Origin: Clostridium ljungdahlii DSM 13528
GTDB lineage: Bacteria > Bacillota > Clostridia > Clostridiales > Clostridiaceae
Reading direction: 5' to 3'
Length of the DNA stretch: 64,000 nucleotides
Assembly (NCBI RefSeq): GCF_000143685.1
Contig: NC_014328.1
Span: 3,038,001-3,102,000, forward strand
This document shows, one piece after another, positions 8,484-15,925 of this stretch (positions are counted from its first letter, which is position 1; the number at the start of each line of letters is the position of its first letter). The position numbers and the translations under genes are program-made. The notes beneath the pieces were generated by a model, which was not told the DNA's origin, ran no database searches, and saw only the letters and a list, made by a program, of their open reading frames with translations.

Positions 8484-9593
8484 CTACTTACCAGCAGCAG
8501 CAGAAACCATTGCTTTTACATTTTCAACTTTTGCATTTGGAGGTATAGAGCATCCAGATGAAAGAATGAATCCATTTCCCATGTCTTTTATCAATTGAGT
8601 ACTATAATTATATACTTCATCAGGAGTTCCTAAAACAAGTTTTGCAGCTTGGACATCTCCTTTAATACATATACTACCTCCTAACTTTTTCTTAATTTTA
8701 TAAATATCAGTTGTACCATCCGTTTCAAAAACACAAGTACCTTTTGGAAAATCTTTAAAATAATCAAGCCCTCGTTCCCAGTTTGCATCAGCATGAAAAT
8801 TAGCAGTTACTCCTGTCTCAATTATAGCATCGGTTATTTTTTTCAAATATTTCCATATAAACTTTTCCCATAGCTCAGTGCTGTAAAAATCAGGGCACCC
8901 ACGTCCCATAGCTATAAATACACTTATAGGATCAACCGTTTTTTTAATAGCTTGCTTCATTTCTTTAATATTAGCATCAGCAATAATATCCATTACAGCC
9001 TGTATTTTTTCAGGCATTCTTCTCATATCCATCATAAATTTACTTAAAGTACGACCCCCACTCAAGTAATCAATAGGATGTGATATTGTTACGTTATTAT
9101 AAATTGGATATCCCTCATCTCTCATGTTCTTATTCCACTTTGGCCCATTAGTTACTATTTCACAAAATACTGATGAGTCTACATTTATCCTTGCAGCAAA
9201 ATAATCCTTTTTAAAATCTTCAAAGCCTTTGCTCAATATAGTATCATAATCATCTGTTGTCATTATTTGACGCTCATCAATCTGCCAGAGCATATCATCT
9301 GTAAGTTCCCGACCGGGAAGTTTTAAGTTAGAAAAAAATATTGATCCCATAAGTGGTGCAGGTGCAAAAGCACAAGGTACCGCATCAACATTACCAATTT
9401 GTTTTGATCCATCGAGAATAACTTTATTTGAAATGTCCAAATCTAAAGCAAAATCAGATAATTTAACACCGGTTGCCTTAGCAAAAAAAGAATCTCCAAA
9501 TGGAATAACAGGTGTTCTATCTGTTTTTTCCAGTTTAATTGCCTTTTTTATTCTGCTTAAACGTTCATTGTACAATTCCTTTAAAGTATTCAT
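8484..9593 (-). CDS. Uroporphyrinogen decarboxylase (URO-D) family methyltransferase-like protein
   Basis: 369 residues, the size of MtaA/CmuA-type proteins and longer than true HemE logic would need in this context. Recognisable parts are the N-terminal RTPVIPFGDSFFAKATGV, a middle ANFHADANWERGL, and the late SGCSIPPNAKVENV, which matches the SGC motif of MtaA-like enzymes. In those methyltransferases zinc is bound by HxC plus Cys; here the first part reads HAD, so one ligand is changed. A SAM riboswitch and terminator lie upstream on the same strand, tying it to methionine/methyl metabolism rather than haem. The SD aggagg is well placed before the ATG. Confidence 0.75.
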   Translation of the reverse strand: MNTLKELYNERLSRIKKAIKLEKTDRTPVIPFGDSFFAKATGVKLSDFALDLDISNKVILDGSKQIGNVDAVPCAFAPAPLMGSIFFSNLKLPGRELTDDMLWQIDERQIMTTDDYDTILSKGFEDFKKDYFAARINVDSSVFCEIVTNGPKWNKNMRDEGYPIYNNVTISHPIDYLSGGRTLSKFMMDMRRMPEKIQAVMDIIADANIKEMKQAIKKTVDPISVFIAMGRGCPDFYSTELWEKFIWKYLKKITDAIIETGVTANFHADANWERGLDYFKDFPKGTCVFETDGTTDIYKIKKKLGGSICIKGDVQAAKLVLGTPDEVYNYSTQLIKDMGNGFILSSGCSIPPNAKVENVKAMVSAAAGK

Positions 9594-9722
9594 AACATTT
9601 CCTCCTTTAATAAGAATTACATTTATGTTAATATTAGCTTATCATATATATTTTTACAGTTCATCCTACATGATGACTAAATTTTATATGTCTATTTATA
9701 CAATATTAATATTTTTATACTC

Positions 9723-9759
9723 AAAAAAATCTTCCTGTAGATAAACCTACGAGAAGATT
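9723..9759 (-). terminator. Riboswitch expression-platform terminator
   Basis: On the minus strand, aatcttc...gtag pairs with ctac...gaagatt and is followed by seven Ts. Immediately upstream an alternative pairing (agaaga / tcttct around 9740-9765) can act as antiterminator. The order aptamer, antiterminator, terminator, gene fits an OFF-switch that stops transcription when SAM is plentiful. Confidence 0.8.
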
Positions 9760-9771
9760 AATATTCTTCTA

Positions 9772-9874
9772 CTTCTTATCTTTCAGGTAATGCCTGCTGG
9801 AATTGGCACCGTTGGGTTACATCCAAGTTGCTAAGCTTCATAGATCCAGTGCCTCAACCACTCTTGATAAGAAC
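9772..9874 (-). ncRNA. SAM-I (S-box) riboswitch aptamer
   Basis: Read on the minus strand, the element starts with P1 strand gttcttatc and closes with gataagaag. Conserved S-box blocks appear in order: aagag, ggttgagg, ctatgaagc, ttagcaac, and aacggtgccaattcc. This is the standard SAM-I core with a P1 helix of at least eight pairs. It lies about 180 bases upstream of the URO-D-family gene with no other gene between, so that gene is its likely target. Confidence 0.92.
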
Positions 9875-9973
9875 TTAATATTTAATTTAATAAATTATAG
9901 AAAATCACTAATTATTTGCCAACACATTTTAATCAATCTAATTTATAAAAATAAAACATTCAACACACTTATT

Positions 9974-10169
9974 TTACAACAATTTTTCAACCTGCACATC
10001 ATAACTTCCATCAGGAGATGTCACAGTTGCCTTTTGACCTACTTTTAGTTTATAAAGTGCCTTTTCTAAAGGAGATTCTACTTATATTCATATTTTTAAC
10101 ATCTGCTTCTACTGTACTAACTAAGGTAACTTCTTCGATTTCATCTACGTCACAAAATCTTAATCTTAC
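9974..10169 (-). pseudogene. GreA/GreB-type elongation factor C-terminal remnant
   Basis: Two minus-strand frames join into a GreA-like C-terminal domain. The first reads DVDEIEEVTLVSTVEADVK. After a frameshift near 10083 the second reads ESPLEKALYKLKVGQ and then VTSPDGSYDVQVEKLL followed by a stop. The SPL-x-KAL-x-x-K-VG pattern is the hallmark of the Gre C-terminal domain. The N-terminal coiled coil is absent and no start is present, so this is a decayed fragment. Confidence 0.7.
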
Positions 10170-10710
10170 AAATTAATATTTTACAGCTTGTTTATAAAAT
10201 CTATTAGTTTCTCATAGCTAATCTCTGCTATCACATAACCGCAGCAACCACTTTATAAGAAATGTCTCAAGAAGAGTGGATCACTTCAAAGAAATTATTT
10301 ATAAAAAATCAATATTAGAACAAACTCAATAAAAGATGAAGCCTACTAAGGCTTAATCTTATTTACATCTCATGTTAAGGTTCAACCTGTGTAAAATAGC
10401 CATTCGTTGTTTTTATTATAATCCTAAAAGTACTGGTAATAAATAGCTTGCATAAAGTTTTTCCAGCCGTTTTCTACTTTTTAAAATAATAATAAAACCT
10501 GTACTCTAAATTAAGGCACAGGTTTTATTATTATTTGTCAATATATGGATTTATTAATAAAATGATAGTATTAAATAGGAATTTATTCAATAGGTAATAG
10601 CATATAATTATATATAGAACTTAGATCAACCCTCAGTTAGGCATATCTTTCTCGATATAATTTAATTATTTTTAAAATTTCAATAAATTCATAAATTATT
10701 ATTTTTAATT
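10170..10710. other. Gene-poor decayed region
   Basis: No intact gene. A short minus-strand frame at about 10181-10260 ends in FINKL but has no start. A strong inverted repeat lies at 10484-10536. The rest is AT-rich spacer. Confidence 0.4.
10484..10536. terminator. Bidirectional terminator-like inverted repeat
   Basis: A 19-bp perfect inverted repeat (10484-10502 with 10518-10536) with A-rich and T-rich flanks. It would terminate transcription from either side, although no intact gene abuts it. Confidence 0.6.
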
Positions 10711-10741
10711 TTGCCATAATTATGGTTTACTGTGATATAAT
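10711..10741 (+). promoter_or_regulatory. Extended -10 promoter for the small membrane-protein gene
   Basis: TATAAT at 10736-10741 is preceded by TGA, giving a perfect extended -10 (TGnTATAAT). TTGCCA at 10711-10716 is a plausible -35 at a long 19-base spacing. The start site would be near 10748, giving a leader of about 100 bases. Confidence 0.55.
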
Positions 10742-10773
10742 GTATTTAATAGCAGCAAATCATGTTATGTAAT

Positions 10774-10843
10774 TTACCTTCTCCCGTAATTGCTATATGA
10801 GTGGATTGCAGGTATAATGGGTTGACACAATGGGAGGAGGTAA
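10774..10843 (+). promoter_or_regulatory. Leader hairpin that masks the ribosome-binding site
   Basis: Bases 10774-10785 (ttaccttctccc) are complementary to 10832-10843 (gggaggaggtaa) over 12 positions with one G-U pair. The second arm is the very strong SD of the downstream small gene. In the folded leader the SD would be hidden, as in many type I toxin mRNAs. The loop holds the 15-base repeat arm at 10798-10812. Confidence 0.6.
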
Positions 10844-10848
10844 TATGA

Positions 10849-11043
10849 ATGAGCTTTTTCTTTTTGTGCATTATAGTGCTTTCCATAACTGAAGTATCAA
10901 GTCTATGTATTTTATCAGTATTTTGTTATAAGCAAGATAAAATTAAAATGTTTTTTGAAAGCAAGACAAGTGTTTCAAAAGATAAAGTTTTAAATGATGT
11001 TAGGGTCGATGTAGATAAACCTAAAAAAGAAAATAGCAAGTAA
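10849..11043 (+). CDS. Small single-pass membrane protein, candidate type I toxin
   Basis: 64 residues: a hydrophobic segment at 2-27 (MSFFFLCIIVLSITEVSSLC...), then a charged, Lys-rich tail ending KPKKENSK. The SD gggaggagg is eight bases before this ATG. Another ATG at 10845 would give only 15 residues in a different frame. The size, single membrane segment and basic tail resemble TxpA-like toxins in design, but no sequence identity to a named family is recognised. Supporting context: a masked SD, a long-range inverted repeat and a bidirectional terminator. Confidence 0.5.
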   Translation: MSFFFLCIIVLSITEVSSLCILSVFCYKQDKIKMFFESKTSVSKDKVLNDVRVDVDKPKKENSK

Positions 11044-11079
11044 CTTCGGCTAAAAGCTACTTGCTCATATAAGTTTTTT
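11035..11079. terminator. Bidirectional terminator after the small gene
   Basis: Arms 11035-11045 and 11055-11065 pair (agcaagta.ct with one mismatch) around a short loop. T-rich tracts follow on the plus strand (aagtttttt) and on the minus strand (attttctttttt). A minus-strand RNA starting near 11140 would end here, overlapping the 3' end of the plus-strand message. Confidence 0.65.
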
Positions 11080-11129
11080 CATGCATGACATAGTTTTGTG
11101 AATGTATACAGCTTCCTGCAATCCACTCA

Positions 11130-11635
11130 ACCTTACATATTTACTATTATATTATAAACTGGACAAAAAATACACTATATAAGTAAAATTTATGTTATAC
11201 TTTTACTATTTTTATGATAGTGCTTTAGGGAATAGATGTATGTTATCATAATAAAATCATGAAACAAATTATGGATATTTTAAAGTAACATTTCAAATTA
11301 TGTTGATTAAAAAAGAAATGCTATTAGAATTTCTTTTTTTATTTTCTGAGGTATACGTATCATATAAAAAGTCAATAGGAACTTCCTTTATATAAGCTAT
11401 TTTAAATAAGTGTTGGTATTAAACAGCAATAAAAGCAAAAAATCCAATGTTACACATGCCTATACAAAAATAATAGATTTAAAAGAAACAAAACCTATAT
11501 TTGTATAATTATATAAATAATCTTTAAATTGGTAATTTAATTAAAGTATAGGTTAACTATAATATACTACATTATTATGATATTTTAAAAGAACTTATTG
11601 TTAGAAGCGTGTTAGTTGTTATATTAAATGATGCG
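11130..11635. other. Gene-free spacer
   Basis: AT-rich, with two minus-strand TATAAT hexamers (11146-11156) that could belong to an antisense promoter, and a small hairpin at about 11311-11341 (agaaat / atttct plus T-run). Nothing else is supported. Confidence 0.35.
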
Positions 11636-11767
11636 ATGATATTTTATATAATTGCTAAGCGTTCTCAAAAAATAACATTGCCTATAGCATTGGAAATCAT
11701 AGCAGTCACATGTATTGCATTAGTAATTAATATTTGGTATTGTCTACATCGAAATGGGATAATATAA
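11636..11767 (+). CDS. Possible 43-residue two-segment membrane peptide or gene remnant
   Basis: The frame ending at 11767 encodes hydrophobic stretches (MIFYIIAKRSQ and ALEIIAVTCIALVINIWYC). It stays open some 60 bases upstream of the ATG but has no recognisable ribosome-binding site. It could be the tail of a lost membrane protein. Low confidence that it is expressed. Confidence 0.2.
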   Translation: MIFYIIAKRSQKITLPIALEIIAVTCIALVINIWYCLHRNGII

Positions 11768-11780
11768 ATATTCTTATAGA

Positions 11781-12197
11781 TTAATCGTATATTACATTTT
11801 TCCCTTCATCACTTAACTTTTTTAAAGATGAAAGCATATGATTTATTTCTTCATCAGAATGTCTTTCCCATGAACCTAATTCTGCTATTATTTTCAAAGG
11901 AGATTTAGACCTATAAGAACGTGTTGGATTTCCAGGAAATCTTTTGTCAGTTAAGTTCGGATCATTTTCAAATTCACCTAATGGTTCTACAATATAAATT
12001 CTCTCTTTTGATTTAGATGTGGCTAATTCGGCACCCCATTTTGCAGCATTTAATGTTGCAGTAAAGTAAATGTAGTTAGATTTTTTATTTTGGTAATTTG
12101 ATAAGTGTTGTGGTTCTAATAAATCTCCAGTTTTTAGTTCTGCTTTAGTACCATGAAAAAAGGGACCATTATCTAAAACATCTTTTTTGTCATTCAT
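11781..12197 (-). CDS. arr: NAD-dependent rifampin ADP-ribosyltransferase
   Basis: 138 residues, the full length of Arr enzymes. The family blocks are all present: FFHGTKAELKTGDLLEP, YFTATLNAAKWGAELA, RIYIVEPLGEFENDPNLTDK, and FPGNPTRSYRSKSPLKI. Arr transfers ADP-ribose from NAD to the C23 hydroxyl of rifampin and inactivates the drug. The SD aaggag is seven to eight bases before the ATG. It sits alone inside a decayed, IS-littered region, suggesting acquisition by transfer, although related genes are also chromosomal in many clostridia. Confidence 0.93.
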   Translation of the reverse strand: MNDKKDVLDNGPFFHGTKAELKTGDLLEPQHLSNYQNKKSNYIYFTATLNAAKWGAELATSKSKERIYIVEPLGEFENDPNLTDKRFPGNPTRSYRSKSPLKIIAELGSWERHSDEEINHMLSSLKKLSDEGKNVIYD

Positions 12198-12847
12198 GCT
12201 AATACACTCCTTTTATATTTTTAAATTTGTGTATAATATTATACTATCCAAATCACAAAGAATCGATGAACAATAAATTACTCTTGCATCACAAGATAAT
12301 AATTATCCAAATTAAAGTTATATATGTAGCTCTTATAGGTTTTTTATATGGTATATTAATTGGATTCCTACCTATTTTTCTAAACGTCCAGTGACTTCTT
12401 CCACTCTTAAAAGGTTTACCTACATAACCATAACTCTCTAATACCTTTTTCTTATAATTTGAATGAACAAATTGAAATAGTAATCTTTTGAAATTATAAT
12501 TATATTGGTATTTATATATGTGATGTAACCACCATTTCCAGATTATCTATATTAAATCCACGCTAAGGCATAAATTTGTTAAGGAACATAGTTTCTACCC
12601 ACATTAAGCCAATCATATCGAATAACAAAGTTTTATAAAAGTTATTTCAGATCAGTTTTAAAACTTTGATTTTAGTACTAGTTTTAAGACTAAAATCTAG
12701 CTATAGATCGACTATTTTAAAGGCTTAAAAAAAGTACCATGAACTTTCGTTATTAAAGCTAAAATCCTTAACGTGGGATTTATCGGTTTTATTAGTTTAA
12801 TACCACATGTCAAATTATATACATGTACTTTAAGCTTGTTAAATCAT
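12198..12847. other. Gene-poor region with an unrecognised minus-strand open frame
   Basis: A minus-strand frame at 12289-12546 is open for about 85 codons (including KKVLESYGYVGKPFKSGRS) but lacks a start codon with an SD and matches no family I recognise. It looks like the end of a broken gene. An inverted repeat (gattttagt / actaaaatc) lies at about 12668-12697. Confidence 0.35.
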
Positions 12848-13567
12848 TCATTTTCTTATATTAACCTTCGAAGGTACACATATAGTCCCTTCAGGTAGAT
12901 TTAAATGTCCATTATTATCTAAGCGATATTCCTTACCATCTATTGTAAATACTGAATCTTTTGTAAATCCAAACCCAAGCTTTAACCAGTTTTCTGTATT
13001 ATAGCCTTTTCTAAGATTTTCAATTTCTTCATTCGTATACATCCACCCACTATTATCTAAAAACAATTTTTCTGAATATCCTTCAATTTCACAAAATTTG
13101 CCTGATTCAATTCCTAAGCTTTGTAGTCTAGCTCCAACATCTTTACTATTAGGCATAAAAATTCTTATTAAATCAACAATTTTATCTATTGGCTTTCCAC
13201 TTGATAAAACATCTATTAACTCATTAGTTTTTGTTATATCATTAAACTCATCTTCACTAAACAAATGTGTAATATCTTGATTAGGATACAATTCGTATAA
13301 AAGCAATTTGGAATGATTATTTTTAACTGATATTTCAGCATTTCCATGCATTAAAGTTTTAGCAATATAATACCCATCTTTTATATCAATAATATTATCT
13401 TTAAACGATAGTTGTTTTAATGGTGTAGTAACTAATCTACTTACACTTTTTGTTACATTAGCACTTGATGATGCATTACTTATTTTAGATATATAATTAT
13501 TGAATTCATTCATTTTTAAATTAACATTTTTATATATATTTCTATCAAATCCTATTTTTGAAAACAT
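12848..13567 (-). CDS. Hypothetical protein, 239 residues
   Basis: A soluble-looking protein with a good SD (aaggagg) before the ATG at 13567. No signal peptide or membrane segment. The N-terminal part is Asn/Ser-rich (MFSKIGFDRNIYKNVNLKM), the middle has acidic helices, and the C-terminal part is beta-like (VFTIDGKEYRLDNNGHLNLP). I do not recognise the family. It is divergent from the fused frame at 13696, with about 130 bases between them. A role cannot be proposed. Confidence 0.7.
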   Translation of the reverse strand: MFSKIGFDRNIYKNVNLKMNEFNNYISKISNASSSANVTKSVSRLVTTPLKQLSFKDNIIDIKDGYYIAKTLMHGNAEISVKNNHSKLLLYELYPNQDITHLFSEDEFNDITKTNELIDVLSSGKPIDKIVDLIRIFMPNSKDVGARLQSLGIESGKFCEIEGYSEKLFLDNSGWMYTNEEIENLRKGYNTENWLKLGFGFTKDSVFTIDGKEYRLDNNGHLNLPEGTICVPSKVNIRK

Positions 13568-13695
13568 TTAAACTCCTCCTTACTAAATACTTTATAGTAA
13601 TATTCGTCATTGATTAAATTATCTTTAATTAATGACATAAAAACATTTTAATGTAAATTTAACAAATAAATGTAAACAAATCGAAAGATACTGTT

Positions 13696-14185
13696 TTGTT
13701 ACTTAACTACAATACAATTGATGATTCTATTAAATATACTCAAGAAATTTTAAAAAATTGTATGCTTAATGGGGATAATGATGAAAACTGGTATAAAATT
13801 TACCTTCTTATTGGTACACAAACACTATCTATTCAAACTTTTAAGGGTAAACATTTAACTGCTACAGTATTTTCTAATGATGGGACAAAAATATTTCAAG
13901 GTACATATGAGCAATCATGTAAAAGAGGACAAAAATTTAATATATCAAGGATCTATGCGAAGCTGGCTGAAAAATTAGGACACCATAACCCCTACATTCA
14001 AATTTTTACCAGAAGTCAAAAAAGTAATGTCACATACCGCAGATCAAACAGTCAAAGAAGCGTATTTCCAAGTGATACTGCACTCCTCAAGGCACCTCTT
14101 GCAACATTTGAAGCAACTAAGAAATGGACGTCAGTCCTCAGAAACTAGAGTAAAGTTTATGGTAACCTATCCATAATGTATGATG
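13696..14185 (+). pseudogene. Unknown protein fused in frame to an IS256-family transposase tail
   Basis: The open frame runs 13696-14148 from a TTG without an SD. Residues 1 to about 100 (including NWYKIYLLIGTQTLSIQTF) belong to no family I know. From about residue 107 on, YRRSNSQRSVFPSDTALLKA and then ATFEATKKWTSVLRN match the C-terminal end of IS256/mutator transposases. After the stop at 14148 the homology continues in frame as KVYGNLSIMYDG, so a Trp codon has become TAG. The junction suggests an IS256 copy inserted into a gene and then decayed. Confidence 0.65.
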
Positions 14186-14446
14186 GCAGTTTCCAAGTAA
14201 CATCGTTCATATTCACTTTGCAAGTAGCTACGTCGTATAAATTCCATTTTACATATTACTTTACAGTCTTTTAACACCTTTAAATCAATTTCTAAATATC
14301 TCAGCTTAAGTGCTTGTGCGTCCTTTTCCTCTGCTCAGATTCATACCATTCAGTATCCTCAACTTCATATAATTTCTGTTATTATGCAAGACTAAAAAAT
14401 CTACACTTTTTATCTTTGACTCCAATATCTATCTTTTTTATTACGC

Positions 14447-14480
14447 AAAATAAGCACCCTAGATGACGGATGCTTATTTT
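14447..14480. terminator. Bidirectional terminator-like hairpin
   Basis: aaaataagca at 14447-14456 pairs with 14471-14480. The inner bases extend the stem partly (ccct/acgg region). T- and A-rich flanks allow termination from either side. Confidence 0.5.
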
Positions 14481-15095
14481 ACAATAATAATTGGGGATCT
14501 AATTTATATACTTTCTTGTGGCAGTTGCACTTAAGTTTAACGTGCCCTGCAACTACAGACACGAGGAGAATAATTACTTTTACTTTTCTTTCATATATGT
14601 AAATACTTTGTTTTCATTTCCGCTAAGGCTATTTCCTTAGGACACTTATAAGTATATATGGTATTTGTTACGGTTTAATGTCATACAAGTAAATTATTTA
14701 TTTACTTTTTGAATACCCTGTAAATAATATAAGAATAAGCACCAACTTTAACCAATGCCTATCTTCGTTTATATAATATATTAATTTTTATTTATCGACT
14801 ATATATAGTATATAGCACTTTTACATAAATTTTGTCCCTTCAACCTATATCTTTACTTTAATACTTTTTTCTTTGTTTATCATAGTTCTTAAAAATCTAT
14901 TAGTAAACTAGCAATCACATATACTTTCTTTTGATGTTTCATCTTCTAGCTACTTTAAATTCATTCTTTCGTACCAATATAGGGCTTAATTATACATTTA
15001 AAATTACTAGTTTCACCTATACATTGCAATACAAATAGTTGCATATAATATTTCAATATAATGAACAAGAAAAATAATTAGCATAAACCATAAAA

Positions 15096-15149
15096 GTATC
15101 CTGTAAGATTAGACACAACCTCTTTTAATGTGTCCATACTACAGGATAC
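15096..15149. repeat. 54-bp imperfect palindrome, possible element remnant
   Basis: The outer 10 bp (gtatcctgta / tacaggatac) pair perfectly. An inner 6 bp (gacaca / tgtgtc) also pair, with unpaired bases between. It has no T-run and no neighbouring gene, so a MITE-like or IS-end origin is more likely than a terminator. Confidence 0.5.
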
Positions 15150-15227
15150 AGTTTAAATAGTTCTAAACTGTTTTTAATAATTAAACTATGGAGGAAAAAC
15201 TGCTTTCACAGTTATATTCTAACCATA

Positions 15228-15475
15228 TCACCTAGCCGGTATAACTTTTTCAATATTGAACATATTATCAAGTACCTGCCAGTTTTTTGGGAGCGGCTTT
15301 GCTAAAACCCATTAGCTAACACCTCGAAGTCCATACTCATTTACAAGTTTATATTTGGCCCCTAACTTCTTGTATCTTCATTAATTGGAGCAACGGTCAT
15401 AGGTTGGCCACCTGACCAGATTAATAAACATCATCAACAAATGGCCTGGTTACTGAGTTTATGAATATAATAACA
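15228..15475 (-). pseudogene. GH18 (YaaH-like spore cortex hydrolase) C-terminal remnant
   Basis: Several minus-strand frames line up to the end of a glycoside hydrolase family 18 protein of the LysM/YaaH type: VTRPFVDDVY, GGQPMTVAPINEDTR, then KLVNEYGLRGVS-stop-WVLAKPLPKNWQVLD, and NMFNIEKVI. The stop replaces the Tyr of the conserved GLRGxSYWVLG motif, and frameshifts separate the blocks. Clearly dead. The intact family cuts peptidoglycan or cortex during spore germination. Confidence 0.65.
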
Positions 15476-15657
15476 TACCACAAAATAAGCTACAAAGGAG
15501 TAAAATCTATTTTGAACTCGACACTTACATCATATCTCTGGCATGCTTCCTTCTACGTAGACATATGATTATTTAAAAAGCCCTTTGTTTCTAAATTTTA
15601 CTTTTTATAATAAACATCCTATGAAATACTTTAAAAACTAATAATATTTTAGTATTT

Positions 15658-15700
15658 AAAACAACTTAAAGCCTTTACTTACAAAGGTTCCAAGTTGTTT
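15658..15700 (-). terminator. Candidate terminator downstream of the C-S lyase gene
   Basis: aaacaactt (15659-15667) pairs with aagttgttt (15692-15700), with an inner aaaccttt-type pairing. On the minus strand a short T-run follows. It lies about 225 bases past the patB-like stop codon. Confidence 0.4.
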
Positions 15701-15925
15701 CATTAAGATTACTTTTTATTTTATGTTTACTTCTTAAGAAAGTCACTTAGATATTTTCTAACATTTCTACATTGCTAAAAGCTTTATTTAGCTCCAGAGG
15801 AAAGTATACGGAGAACTATTCGATAATGTTTGAAGGAAGGTTGCCTTAATTAATCCTTTCAGCATAAAAGTAGGCACAAATAAATTTGTATACATTCAAT
15901 CCTATATAAGATTATAGTGGCATTA

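Larger units (their letters stand above)
10798..11129. repeat. 15-bp inverted repeat flanking the small gene
   Basis: 10798-10812 (tgagtggattgcagg) and 11115-11129 are exact reverse complements, about 300 bases apart, one in the leader and one past the terminator hairpin. In a read-through transcript they would join the 5' and 3' ends. Alternatively they are two opposed copies of one control site. Confidence 0.75.
14186..15227. other. Long non-coding, decayed stretch
   Basis: No intact gene over about 1 kb. It holds two conspicuous hairpins (14447-14480 and 15096-15149) and broken short frames with many stops. Probably the residue of lost mobile elements and genes. Confidence 0.5.

Noticed and set aside
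10845..10892. Overlapping 15-codon frame starting four bases before the small membrane-protein gene
   Set aside because: It is closer to the SD than is usual (four bases) and encodes a peptide without features. The second ATG has better spacing and gives a membrane-protein-like product.
12289..12546. Open minus-strand frame of about 85 codons
   Set aside because: No start codon with a ribosome-binding site and no family match; kept only as a comment on the intergenic region.
14186..15095. Possible riboswitch or structured RNA in the long gene-free stretch
   Set aside because: Checked for S-box, T-box and cyclic-di-GMP core motifs on both strands and found none; only simple hairpins.
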